The notes under the pieces are model-generated. The model was given only the letters and a program-made list of their open reading frames with translations. It was not told the DNA's origin and made no database searches. A stretch of DNA of 64,000 nucleotides from Pinibacter aurantiacus (GTDB lineage: Bacteria > Bacteroidota > Bacteroidia > Chitinophagales > Chitinophagaceae), in NCBI RefSeq assembly GCF_019130065.1, contig NZ_JAHSPG010000012.1, positions 62,001-126,000 on the forward strand, given 5' to 3'. Position numbers and translations under genes: made by a program. Shown here one piece after another: positions 35,594 through 43,115 of this stretch. The number at the start of each line of letters is the position of its first letter. Position 1 is the stretch's first letter.

Positions 35594-37669
35594 ATGAGTA
35601 GAAAAAACTCAAAAACAAAGAAGAAAAAGCCGTCATCCGATACCCGTCAGTACAAAGGTGTGCTTGATATCACCAGATCAGGCGTTGGATTTATTATTGT
35701 ACCGCAACTTGACAATGACATACTGGTAAGGCCAAACGATTTTAATACTGCATTGCACGGCGATACCGTGCTGGTGAAGATCACCAGCGATCCACACAGA
35801 ACAGGAAGGGCGCAAGGCGTGATCACGGAAGTGGTGGACAGAAAACAAACAGAATTTGTTGGTAAAATAGACCTGAATAAAAATTTCGCCTTTTTTATAG
35901 CGGAGTCTCAAAAGCCAATGCCGGATGTTTACATACCGTTGGATAAATTGAACAACGCGAAGAACGATGACAAGGTGACCGTTCGCATTACGGGCTGGGA
36001 AAAGAATAAAAAGCCAACCGGCGAGGTGCTCAAGATAATGGATGCCAGCGACGAGAACGAATTTGCAATGCGTGAGATCATTCTCGAAAACGGCTTTCCT
36101 ATTGGCTTTAGCGATGAAATACAGGAAGAAACAGCACGCATTCCTGATGCGCTTCCAAAAGCAGAGATCAAGAAACGAAAGGACTTCCGCGATGTATTTA
36201 CAATTACTATAGATCCAGCAGATGCAAAGGATTTTGATGATGCCATTTCTTTCCGTGTATTGAAAAACGGACATTACGAAATAGGCGTTCACATTGCAGA
36301 CGTGAGCTATTATGTGACGCCGGATACGGCATTGGATAAAGAAGCTTACCAGCGTGCAACCTCCGTGTATTTGCCGGATAGAGTAAATCCGATGTTGCCG
36401 GAAAGAATTTCAAATGAATTGTGCTCTTTGCGTCCGAAAGAAGATAAGTTCACCTTCTCAGCAGTGTTCCAGATAACGCCAAAAGCTGAAGTGAAGGATT
36501 TCTGGCTGGGCCGCACCGTTATACACTCCAATCACCGCTTTACTTACGAAGAAGTTCAGGAAGTGATTGAAAAAGGAGATGGACTGTATAAAGACGAAGT
36601 GCTCATCCTAAACAATATTTCACAACGCTTGCGCAAACAGCGTTTCAAGAAAGGCGCGATCAATTTTTCCTCACAGGAAGTGCGCTTTAAACTGGATGAC
36701 AAAGGCAAGCCAATCGGCATTGTAATAAAGGAAAGCAAAGAGGCACACCAGTTGATCGAAGAGCTGATGTTGCTCGCAAATAAAGTGGTGGCAGAAAGTG
36801 TTGCGAAAGTAAAGGTTGCCAAAAAACCGGTTCCTTTCCCCTATCGAGTGCACGCCACACCTGACGAAGAAAAACTGTTGCCATTCGTGGAGTTTGCCAA
36901 AAAATTCGGTCACAAGTTCGATACGAAAACACCGGAAGGCATTGCAGAATCCTTCAATACCATGCTGAAAGACGTGCAGGGCAAACCGGAGCAACATGTG
37001 CTGGAACAACTGGGTATCCGCACAATGGCAAAAGCTGTTTACACCTCAGACAATATAGGTCACTATGGTCTTGGATTTACGCACTACGCGCATTTCACCT
37101 CTCCCATCCGCCGTTATCCTGATGTGATGGTTCACCGTGTATTACAGGAAGTGCTTGATAGCGCTGTGAAGCCCGACAAAGAAATGGAAGAAAAATGCAA
37201 GCACTGTAGTGAACGTGAACGTGCTGCGATGGACGCAGAACGTGCGGCAAACAAATACAAACAGGTAGAGTACATGCAAAACTATCTGGGTGATGAATTT
37301 GACGGCGTGATTAGCGGCGTAGCAAGTTTTGGCTTTTGGGTAGAAACTGTGGAGCATAAATGCGAAGGTCTTGTAAGCATCAACAGCCTGCTCGATTACG
37401 ATGATTTCCGCCACATGGAGGGCGATTATGCACTTGTTGGAAGACGCAGTGGTCGTGCATTCCGCATGGGCGATAAAGTGCGCATAAAAGTGATTTCTGC
37501 AAATCTTGCCAAACGTCAGCTTGATTATGAGTGGGTGCTTACCAGTGGAGCAAAACCTGAAGAAGGCGAAAGCGAAGTAACCAAACCAAAAAAAGAAAAG
37601 AAGAAAACTTCAAAACCTTCGTCCAAAGCGGCAGCGCCGGCTAAGGACAAAAAGAAGAGGAAGAAATAA
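35594..37669 (+). CDS. rnr: Ribonuclease R
   Basis: A 691-residue 3'-5' exoribonuclease. Lys-rich N-terminus; cold-shock-like RNA-binding domains (about 20-170, e.g. GVGFIIV); RNB catalytic domain (about 195-530) with TIDPADAKDFDDAISF (metal-binding Asp cluster) and the RNB signature HYGLGFTHYAHFTSPIRRYPD (split: residues about 491-511); S1 domain (about 570-660, FDGVISGVASFGFWVE) and a Lys/Ser-rich tail. It degrades structured RNA and takes part in rRNA and tmRNA quality control. Separated from lpxK by a repeat pair, with its own terminator downstream. Confidence 0.95.
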   Translation: MSRKNSKTKKKKPSSDTRQYKGVLDITRSGVGFIIVPQLDNDILVRPNDFNTALHGDTVLVKITSDPHRTGRAQGVITEVVDRKQTEFVGKIDLNKNFAFFIAESQKPMPDVYIPLDKLNNAKNDDKVTVRITGWEKNKKPTGEVLKIMDASDENEFAMREIILENGFPIGFSDEIQEETARIPDALPKAEIKKRKDFRDVFTITIDPADAKDFDDAISFRVLKNGHYEIGVHIADVSYYVTPDTALDKEAYQRATSVYLPDRVNPMLPERISNELCSLRPKEDKFTFSAVFQITPKAEVKDFWLGRTVIHSNHRFTYEEVQEVIEKGDGLYKDEVLILNNISQRLRKQRFKKGAINFSSQEVRFKLDDKGKPIGIVIKESKEAHQLIEELMLLANKVVAESVAKVKVAKKPVPFPYRVHATPDEEKLLPFVEFAKKFGHKFDTKTPEGIAESFNTMLKDVQGKPEQHVLEQLGIRTMAKAVYTSDNIGHYGLGFTHYAHFTSPIRRYPDVMVHRVLQEVLDSAVKPDKEMEEKCKHCSERERAAMDAERAANKYKQVEYMQNYLGDEFDGVISGVASFGFWVETVEHKCEGLVSINSLLDYDDFRHMEGDYALVGRRSGRAFRMGDKVRIKVISANLAKRQLDYEWVLTSGAKPEEGESEVTKPKKEKKKTSKPSSKAAAPAKDKKKRKK

Positions 37670-37703
37670 TTTGAAAATTTGAGGATGCGGGAATTTGAAA
37701 ATA
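37670..37703. repeat. Solo AATTTGAAA arm after rnr
   Basis: The rnr stop is immediately followed by TTTGAAAATTTGAGGATGCGGG and a further unit, then ACTTTATGTGCCGCAT, which resembles the loop start of the complete copies (CTTTAGGTGCGAC). No complementary right arm follows within 250 bases, so this looks like a half element. Confidence 0.7.
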
Positions 37704-37726
37704 CTTTATGTGCCGCATACAAATCA

Positions 37727-37770
37727 AAAAACGACCGGATTCCTCTGTGAGATCTGGTCGTTTTCGTTTA
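37727..37770 (+). terminator. Rho-independent terminator of rnr
   Basis: AAACGACCGGAT (37729-37740) pairs with ATCTGGTCGTTT (37752-37763) with one G-U, 11-base loop, followed by TCGTTT. It lies 60 bases after the rnr stop. Confidence 0.85.
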
Positions 37771-37938
37771 ATATATATCATTCGTTTAATTTCCTATCTA
37801 CAATAGTGTACTATTTTATCAATCTTAAAATTTCAAATAGTATAAAAGTTAATTTCATTTTCCTTTTTACTGTTGTTTGTTGTGATCATAATCTATTGAA
37901 AGTTTCTATTGACAAAATGTAAAAACAAAAATACACCG

Positions 37939-39318
37939 ATGAAAAAAAGTATCACGATTGGATTGCTTTTATGCTGTTCGTTGTTTGCCGGCGCGCAGGA
38001 TATAAAAATATTTAAGGAGACTGCTGCTCAAAAAGAGAGCCGTCTGAAATGGTGGACCAATGGTCGTTTCGGCATGTTCATACATTGGGGGCTGTATTCT
38101 TTGCCGGCCAGACATGAGTGGGTAAAGATGTACGAACGCATAACGAACGAAGACTATCAAAAATATTTCGACAATTTTAACCCTGACGAATTTGATCCCA
38201 AAAAATGGGCGAAAGAAGCCAAAGCCGCAGGCATGAAATATGCGGTGCTTACAACAAAACATCATGAAGGGTTCTGCCTGTTCGATTCAAAATATACCGA
38301 TTACAAGGCAACGAACACACCGGCACATCGCGACCTGGTAAAGGAATTTGTAGATGCTTTCCGCGCCGAGGGAATAAAGGTGGGTTTTTACTACTCGTTA
38401 CTTGATTGGCACCATCCGGATTATACCATTGACGATTGCCATCCACAACGCCCGGCAGACAGCCTTAGCAATGAAGAAAAAGATGCTTATTATCTGCGTG
38501 TAAACAAAGGGCGCGATATGAAAAAATATCAGCAATATATGAAGGACCAGATCACGGAACTGCTTACAAAATACGGAAAGATCGATATCCTTTGGTTGGA
38601 CTGGACGTGGGGAAAAGAAAGTAAACATGGTAAACATCCACAAGACTGGGACGCATTGAACCTGATAAAACTGGTAAGAAAATTACAGCCTGGAATCCTG
38701 GTGAACAACAGGTTAGGACTTGACCAGGATGGATATGCAGATGGCGGCGATTTTGTGACACCTGAGCAGGTAAAACCATCGGAGCTATTACCGTATAAAG
38801 GAAAATATTGGGAAACCTGCCAAACCTTCTCTGGCTCCTGGGGATACTACCGTGATGAAAACACCTGGAAGAACCAACGTCAGTTACTTGACCTGTTAAT
38901 CACCTCCACCGCCAATGGTGGAAACCTCATATTAAATGTTGGCCCTACAGCTCGTGGAGAGTTTGATTATCGTGCTAAAAGAGCGCTGGACAGCCTGGCA
39001 TACTGGATGCATGAAAACAATCAGGCTATCTATAATTGCACCTTTCCTCCCGCAGAATATAATATACCAGAATCGATGGGCGAAAGGCTGACATACAATC
39101 CGACTACAAAGAAGTTATACCTGCATCTTTTCAGTTATCCGGCAGATGGACAACTTGTATTGCCTAATTATAGTGGCAAAATAAAGTATGCACAATTCCT
39201 AAATGATGATTCTGAAGTAGCATTTAAAACCGGCGATAACAATTCAGACTTGATTTTAAAACTTCCCAAAAACAAGCCACCTTATGAAGTTCCGGTAATT
39301 GAATTTAGCTTGAAATAA
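37939..39318 (+). CDS. Secreted GH29 alpha-L-fucosidase
   Basis: A 459-residue enzyme starting MKKSITIGLLLCCSLFAGAQ (signal peptide; the frame extends ten codons upstream). GH29 landmarks: WWTNGRFGMFIHWGLYS (about residues 35-51), AGMKYAVLTTKHHEGFCLF, KVGFYYSLLDWHHPDY, KIDILWLDWTWG with the nucleophile Asp near residue 219, and LILNVGPTARGEFD. It removes alpha-linked L-fucose from glycans. The acid/base Glu is not conserved in position and I do not assign it. Transcribed alone between the rnr terminator and its own. Confidence 0.94.
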   Translation: MKKSITIGLLLCCSLFAGAQDIKIFKETAAQKESRLKWWTNGRFGMFIHWGLYSLPARHEWVKMYERITNEDYQKYFDNFNPDEFDPKKWAKEAKAAGMKYAVLTTKHHEGFCLFDSKYTDYKATNTPAHRDLVKEFVDAFRAEGIKVGFYYSLLDWHHPDYTIDDCHPQRPADSLSNEEKDAYYLRVNKGRDMKKYQQYMKDQITELLTKYGKIDILWLDWTWGKESKHGKHPQDWDALNLIKLVRKLQPGILVNNRLGLDQDGYADGGDFVTPEQVKPSELLPYKGKYWETCQTFSGSWGYYRDENTWKNQRQLLDLLITSTANGGNLILNVGPTARGEFDYRAKRALDSLAYWMHENNQAIYNCTFPPAEYNIPESMGERLTYNPTTKKLYLHLFSYPADGQLVLPNYSGKIKYAQFLNDDSEVAFKTGDNNSDLILKLPKNKPPYEVPVIEFSLK

Positions 39319-39358
39319 AAAATGATAGCATCCAATCTATAAAATTGATAAATAAACG

Positions 39359-39386
39359 GTAAAGGGCAGTCTATGACTGCCTTTTA
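39359..39386 (+). terminator. Terminator of the GH29 gene
   Basis: AAGGGCAGTC-TAT-GACTGCCTTTT stem-loop followed by ACTATTTTA, about 40 bases after the fucosidase stop. Confidence 0.8.
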
Positions 39387-39456
39387 CTATTTTATGCCAG
39401 ATGTAAAAAGAACCTAATCTGCCAGTTTTTTTGCATTATAACGGAGAACAATGGGA

Positions 39457-39491
39457 ATAAAAAAGCCAGAACACTTTTTAGTATTCTGGCT
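39457..39491 (-). terminator. Terminator after the tRNA-Val relic
   Basis: On the minus strand AGCCAGAATAC / GTGTTCTGGCT (one G-U pair) with a short loop and a T-run. The stem is the same as the terminator at 39583-39617, showing that tRNA and terminator were duplicated together. Confidence 0.8.
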
Positions 39492-39498
39492 TTTTTTG

Positions 39499-39559
39499 TG
39501 GGAGTTGACGGGCTCGAACCGCCGACCCTTCCGACTTACAAGCCGGAATGCTCTGAACC
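39499..39559 (-). pseudogene. Decayed tRNA-Val copy
   Basis: The 3' half (T arm GGTCGGCGGTTCGAGCCC region, acceptor strand AACTCCCA) and GGTTCAGAGCAT match the two intact tRNA-Val genes exactly. The 5' acceptor strand and most of the D arm are missing, and the anticodon arm is replaced by a 20-base segment with a 5-bp TTCCG/CGGAA stem and a 10-base loop around TTGTAA, where the intact genes have 17 bases. It cannot fold into a normal tRNA. Confidence 0.8.
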
Positions 39560-39582
39560 GATCAAACTTTCAAATACCACAA

Positions 39583-39617
39583 ATAAAAAAGCCAGAACAC
39601 TATTAAGTATTCTGGCT
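39583..39617 (-). terminator. Terminator of tRNA-Val copy 1
   Basis: On the minus strand AGCCAGAATAC / GTGTTCTGGCT stem with a 6-base loop followed by TTTTTT, starting 7 bases after the tRNA 3' end. Confidence 0.82.
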
Positions 39618-39624
39618 TCGGTTG

Positions 39625-39699
39625 TGGGAGTTGACGGGCTCGAACCGCCGACCCTCTGCTTGTAAGGCAGATGCTCTGAACCAACTGAGCTAAACTCCC
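39625..39699 (-). tRNA. tRNA-Val (anticodon UAC), copy 1
   Basis: A 75-base cloverleaf: acceptor GGGAGTT/AACTCCC with discriminator A, D arm GCTC...GAGC, anticodon stem TCTGC/GCAGA with loop CTTACAA (anticodon TAC), T arm GGCGG-TTCGAGC-CCGTC. The CCA end is not encoded. Identical in sequence to the copy at 39774-39848. Confidence 0.95.
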
Positions 39700-39732
39700 G
39701 TTTTGTAAGAACTTTGTAACAGAAAATCTGAA

Positions 39733-39767
39733 TAAAAAAACCGAAACTCATCTTTTAAGAATTTCGG
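39733..39767 (-). terminator. Terminator of tRNA-Val copy 2
   Basis: On the minus strand CCGAAATTC / GAGTTTCGG stem followed by TTTTTTT, 6 bases after the tRNA 3' end. Its stem differs from the other two tRNA terminators. Confidence 0.8.
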
Positions 39768-39773
39768 CTTTAG

Positions 39774-39848
39774 TGGGAGTTGACGGGCTCGAACCGCCGA
39801 CCCTCTGCTTGTAAGGCAGATGCTCTGAACCAACTGAGCTAAACTCCC
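39774..39848 (-). tRNA. tRNA-Val (anticodon UAC), copy 2
   Basis: Same 75-base cloverleaf as the copy at 39625-39699, with anticodon loop CTTACAA. It is the first of the tandem set in the direction of transcription. Confidence 0.95.
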
Positions 39849-40048
39849 ATTTCTGTAAGAACTTTCCCGTTATCAACGTTTTGCGTTACCGTTTTTCGTT
39901 GTTGGGAGTGCAAAGATAAGGTTGAAAATGTTTCTGCAAAATTTTTATTCCGGTTTTTTAAAAGAATTTCATCTTTTTATTTCCTTAATATTTTGAAAGT
40001 GAATTAAAAGCAGAAGATGGGACATTCAAATCCTGAGCAGTTAGTTTT

Positions 40049-40477
40049 CTAAGATTCAGCTTCTCTCTTTTTCCCTCCCACAAATGAAACTATGACTCCA
40101 ACCACTACAGCTCCAACCAAACCAGCCGCTGCATTTGCATAACCCAGATAGGCCACAAATGATGCAAAAAGTAAAATGAAGATAACTATTACCAGTGCAA
40201 ACCATTGTCCCCTTTTAGTTATGCTGACCTTATTTTTTTCTATCTCAAATACCTTTTCTGAAGAAGATAGATTAAGTTCTAACCGTGCCTTTTGTTCCCT
40301 TTCAGCCATTGAAATAATCCTGTCCGCAAAGCCGGGATTAATTTCATTATAGCGCTGCAGCTCACTTGCCGGCGGAATTGGGCCTTGATGGTATTGCATG
40401 TGAGTGGCTAAGACTCCGCCATTTTTCTCAGGATTTCTGTGTTGCTGATTGGGAATTGGACTTTCTCTCCTATCCAT
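40049..40477 (-). CDS. DUF2335 family small membrane protein
   Basis: A 142-residue protein from MDRRESPIPN (start chosen for coupling with the upstream frame). GPIPPASELQRYNEINPGFADRI (about residues 32-54; a pattern of DUF2335) is followed by a helix rich in Glu/Arg, then two adjacent hydrophobic segments (ALVIVIFILLFASFVAYLG and AAAGLVGAVVVGVIVSFVGG) and a short basic tail. The function of the family is unknown. It overlaps the upstream small frame by 8 bases. AT-richer codons than the surrounding housekeeping genes hint at transfer, but weakly. Confidence 0.75.
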   Translation of the reverse strand: MDRRESPIPNQQHRNPEKNGGVLATHMQYHQGPIPPASELQRYNEINPGFADRIISMAEREQKARLELNLSSSEKVFEIEKNKVSITKRGQWFALVIVIFILLFASFVAYLGYANAAAGLVGAVVVGVIVSFVGGKKREAES

Positions 40478-40676
40478 TCTTTCCTTTTTCAACCGCTTGA
40501 GAAATATCAATTCCTACGCTTTGCCAATCGTTGGAAATATTGACCTCATCCGTTTGTTGATTGGTATTTTGATATTTGGATAACTTTTTTCTAAAATCAT
40601 CCGTCGAATTTGTTAAACTAAAGGGAAATAATGAAAAGGACAACAAAACGTTAACCATACTGTTTATTCTTTTCAT
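40470..40676 (-). CDS. Hypothetical small protein coupled to the DUF2335 gene
   Basis: A 68-residue frame starting MKRINSMVNVLLSFSLFPFSL, which looks like a signal or single membrane segment, followed by a polar Asn/Gln/Lys-rich region. It ends in the ATGGATAG junction that contains the DUF2335 start, which favours translation of both. I recognise no domain; it may be spurious. Confidence 0.4.
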   Translation of the reverse strand: MKRINSMVNVLLSFSLFPFSLTNSTDDFRKKLSKYQNTNQQTDEVNISNDWQSVGIDISQAVEKGKNG

Positions 40677-40764
40677 AAATGTATAAGATTTGAAAAAGTT
40701 TGTAGTTAGTAAAAGTACAAAAGTCTTATACAAAAGGATACGTTTGAAAAACTTAACGCACATT

Positions 40765-40860
40765 GTCAAAATTTTTCAAATCATGACAAATCATGAAAAT
40801 CTTGAAAATCTGCGTTCTCCCTCATGTTCAAATTTTCAAATCCCCACATTTTCAAATTAG
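40765..40860. repeat. Intergenic repeat: AATCATGAAAATCTGCG segment plus AATTTGAAA arm
   Basis: AAATCATGAAAATCTTGAAAATCTGCGTTCTCC-like sequence (about 40776-40822, split into known units) is followed by a right-hand arm ATTTTCAAATCCCC...TTCAAATTA (40828-40859). This order matches the right half of the composite copies at 41858-42069 and 53553-53742, without a left half. The stop of the polyprenyl synthase gene (TAA, 40857-40859) is in the arm. Confidence 0.75.
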
Positions 40861-41822
40861 TACTCTCTCTGCATCAAGGCATAGGTCAATTGTCTCAACG
40901 GCTCCTTTCTGACGTTTAATACCGCAATTTCTTCAAGATGTTGGAATGCCTTTTCCATGTACTGCTCCTTTAATGAAATCGCCCATTTGTCAACGCCGAG
41001 TGATCTGAAAATTTCCAACACTCTCTCGACTTTATCATCAGGATTTTCTTTCATCAGTTTTGTAAGCTGCTCCAACTGATCATCATTGCAGCTTTCCAGC
41101 GCTTTGATCATTAAGAAGGTTTTCTTGTTCACCTTAATATCTCCCCCAGCCTGCTTGCCTACTTTCGCCGGATCTCCAAATGCATCGAGGTAATCATCCT
41201 GTATCTGAAAACTGATGCCGAGGTTTCTTCCAAACTCATACATGTGCTGCTGGTTGCCATCGCCTGCTCCGCCAAGAATGGCGCCCAGCTTCAAACTTGC
41301 AGCAAGCAAAACAGACGTTTTAAGCTCGATCATATGCAGGTATTCATCCATGCTGACCTGCATGTTTTGCTCAAAATCCATGTCAAGCTGCTGCCCTTCA
41401 CACACCTCCTTCGCCGTTTTGTTAAAGAGATGTATCACCTTTTGAAGATGGCCACTTTTCATTCTGTTGAGGTAATCATAGGCTGTCACCAGCATCACAT
41501 CGCCAGCCAGCAAAGCAGTTGGCTCTCCGTATTTAATATGAACTGTTGTAAGGCCACGACGCAAAGGCGCTTTGTCCATTATATCATCGTGAATAAGCGT
41601 AAAGTTGTGAAACAACTCAATAGCCGTCGCGACATTCCAGGTATCTTCAATGATATCATCGAAAAGTTCGTTCGCCATCAAACACATTACAGGACGAATT
41701 CGTTTTCCTCCTAAAGACAAAAAATAATCAGCCGGTTCATACAGCGTCACAGGCTTACCCGTAAAATGTTTGGTATCAAATCTGGCAATAAAAAGCTTAC
41801 TCAATGTTTCAAATGTATGCAT
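40857..41822 (-). CDS. Polyprenyl synthetase (isoprenyl diphosphate synthase)
   Basis: A 321-residue trans-prenyltransferase of normal length: GGKRIRPVMCLMANEL (about 33-48), first Asp-rich motif LIHDDIMDKAPLRRG (about 75-89, DDxxD), GEPTALLAGDVML, and second motif FQIQDDYLDAFGD (about 202-214). It elongates allylic diphosphates with isopentenyl diphosphate. Product length (C15, C20 or longer) cannot be settled here. No carotenoid or quinone genes adjoin. Cytoplasmic. Confidence 0.93.
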   Translation of the reverse strand: MHTFETLSKLFIARFDTKHFTGKPVTLYEPADYFLSLGGKRIRPVMCLMANELFDDIIEDTWNVATAIELFHNFTLIHDDIMDKAPLRRGLTTVHIKYGEPTALLAGDVMLVTAYDYLNRMKSGHLQKVIHLFNKTAKEVCEGQQLDMDFEQNMQVSMDEYLHMIELKTSVLLAASLKLGAILGGAGDGNQQHMYEFGRNLGISFQIQDDYLDAFGDPAKVGKQAGGDIKVNKKTFLMIKALESCNDDQLEQLTKLMKENPDDKVERVLEIFRSLGVDKWAISLKEQYMEKAFQHLEEIAVLNVRKEPLRQLTYALMQREY

Positions 41823-41857
41823 GCACCGGGTTGTTTGTGGTGCAAAATACGGTAGTT

Positions 41858-42069
41858 TTCAATTTGAAAATTTGAAGATTTGAAAATGGGAAGACGGAAC
41901 GCAGATTTTCATGATTGTCATGATTGCTGATGATTTGAGATCTGATGAAGTCTATTAAATCTCAAATCAAAAAATCATAACAGATCATGGCAATCATGAA
42001 AATCTGCGTTCCATCACCACTCGCACAGAGTGTATTTTCAAATTTTCAAATCCTCAAATTTTCAAATTC
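41858..42069. repeat. Nested composite inverted repeat
   Basis: The outer arms are AATTTGAAA units (41862-41888 and 42030-42069). Inside lies a second inverted repeat: GGAACGCAGATTTTCATGAT (41896 onward) pairs with ATCATGAAAATCTGCGTTCC (41992-42012), and TGATTTGAGAT pairs with ATCTCAAATCA at the centre. The same two-layer construction occurs at 53553-53742. Confidence 0.88.
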
Positions 42070-42910
42070 ATTGCATTTTCGCCGGTATTGAATCAAGAAC
42101 ATAGTATTTACTCGTAATAACCCCGCCATTCACCTGAACAATGCGCAGGCCCGATGAATCCTGGCCCAGCGGCTTTCCTACCGGTCCGGTGGTTGTTATT
42201 TCGAGACTATCACTTTTTCCAAAAAAGTTACGGTGCAGATGACCTGCAAAAATGTATTTAACGCCATTGGCCTTTAGCAGGTCGAGATATTTTTTTCTTG
42301 TTACCGTCGGGATGTTAAAATAGCCATCACCCTCTTCCGCTCTTTCAATAAATAGCGGATGATGCATGAACACCACTTTGTTCTTGTATGATTTATTGGA
42401 GGCAGAATCCAATGTTCTGATGAGCCACTCTTCCTGCGCCTTTGCTTTATCCATCGCCTTTTCGGGACTGTGGAGGTAGTTTGAATTTAATACAATGCCC
42501 AACATATTGCCGCAATGAAATGTGTAGTAGTCGGGACCAAACGCTGCATTGTATCCATCAACGTCTTTCGGAGTAGGCTCGTTCCCTACATCATGGTTGC
42601 CGGGCACATTATACAGTGGAATATCGGAATCAAGCCGCGCCGCAATCCTTTTGTATTCATCAATTTGAGCAGCATCAAGTGTTTTATGTACCAGGTCGCC
42701 TGTAACAATTACAAATGCAGGATGCAGGCGATTGGCTTTTTGAATGGCCTTTTCAAAATGAGCGGTCTCTATGTCAAATGATTTATTGTCGGTATAAAAA
42801 CCAAATTGCGGATCTGACATCTGCACGAAGAAAAATGATTCATCGGAATGACTGGCTTTGCACGCTGAGAGCGCAATGATAAGCGGAACGCAGATTTTCA
42901 AGATCTTCAT
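42068..42910 (-). CDS. CPPED1-like calcineurin-family metallophosphoesterase lipoprotein
   Basis: A 280-residue protein with lipoprotein signal MKILKICVPLIIALSAC-K. Phosphoesterase motifs: MSDPQFG (Asp-x-Gln in place of Asp-x-His, as in CPPED1 relatives), VIVTGDLVHK, NVPGNHDVG, VFMHHPLF and IFAGHLHRNF, the five metal-binding blocks in order. It probably hydrolyses a phosphoester in the periplasm; substrate unknown. The DNA for the first ten residues, including the start codon, is part of an intergenic inverted-repeat arm (42891-42922), an unusual origin for a signal peptide. The stop adjoins another arm. Confidence 0.88.
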   Translation of the reverse strand: MKILKICVPLIIALSACKASHSDESFFFVQMSDPQFGFYTDNKSFDIETAHFEKAIQKANRLHPAFVIVTGDLVHKTLDAAQIDEYKRIAARLDSDIPLYNVPGNHDVGNEPTPKDVDGYNAAFGPDYYTFHCGNMLGIVLNSNYLHSPEKAMDKAKAQEEWLIRTLDSASNKSYKNKVVFMHHPLFIERAEEGDGYFNIPTVTRKKYLDLLKANGVKYIFAGHLHRNFFGKSDSLEITTTGPVGKPLGQDSSGLRIVQVNGGVITSKYYVLDSIPAKMQ

Positions 42911-43086
42911 GATTTGTTATGATTTTTCTTAAATGATTTGAATGCCCAACACGTCATTAATAATACTCAAAAAATCTTATCAAATCATGAAGATCTTGAA
43001 AATCTGCGTTCCATTCTAAATTGCCGAACGGAAAGAATTTTCAAATTTTCAAATCTTCAAATTCTCACATTTCCGGTTTTTTCAAA
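42879..43086. repeat. Inverted repeat overlapping a start codon, plus AATTTGAAA arm
   Basis: GGAACGCAGATTTTCAAGAT and onward (42891-42922) is the exact reverse complement of a 32-base segment at about 42983-43014. The left copy contains the start codon and first codons of the phosphoesterase gene. A right-hand AATTTGAAA-type arm (43036-43085) follows with no left partner, because the gene occupies that position. Confidence 0.88.
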
Positions 43087-43115
43087 TTACTTTGCAGTCA
43101 CAAGAAAAATCCTAC

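Noticed and set aside
39318-39457. Further tRNA genes in the array
   Set aside because: Only the GH29 terminator and the tail of the tRNA terminator are visible; no additional cloverleaf can be drawn.
39536-39751. 71-residue minus-strand frame across the tRNA array
   Set aside because: It covers the tRNA gene and terminator sequences, which fully explain the region.
40857-41822. Carotenoid or terpene biosynthetic cluster
   Set aside because: The polyprenyl synthase has no adjoining terpene genes, and the desaturase-like gene is 17 kb away.
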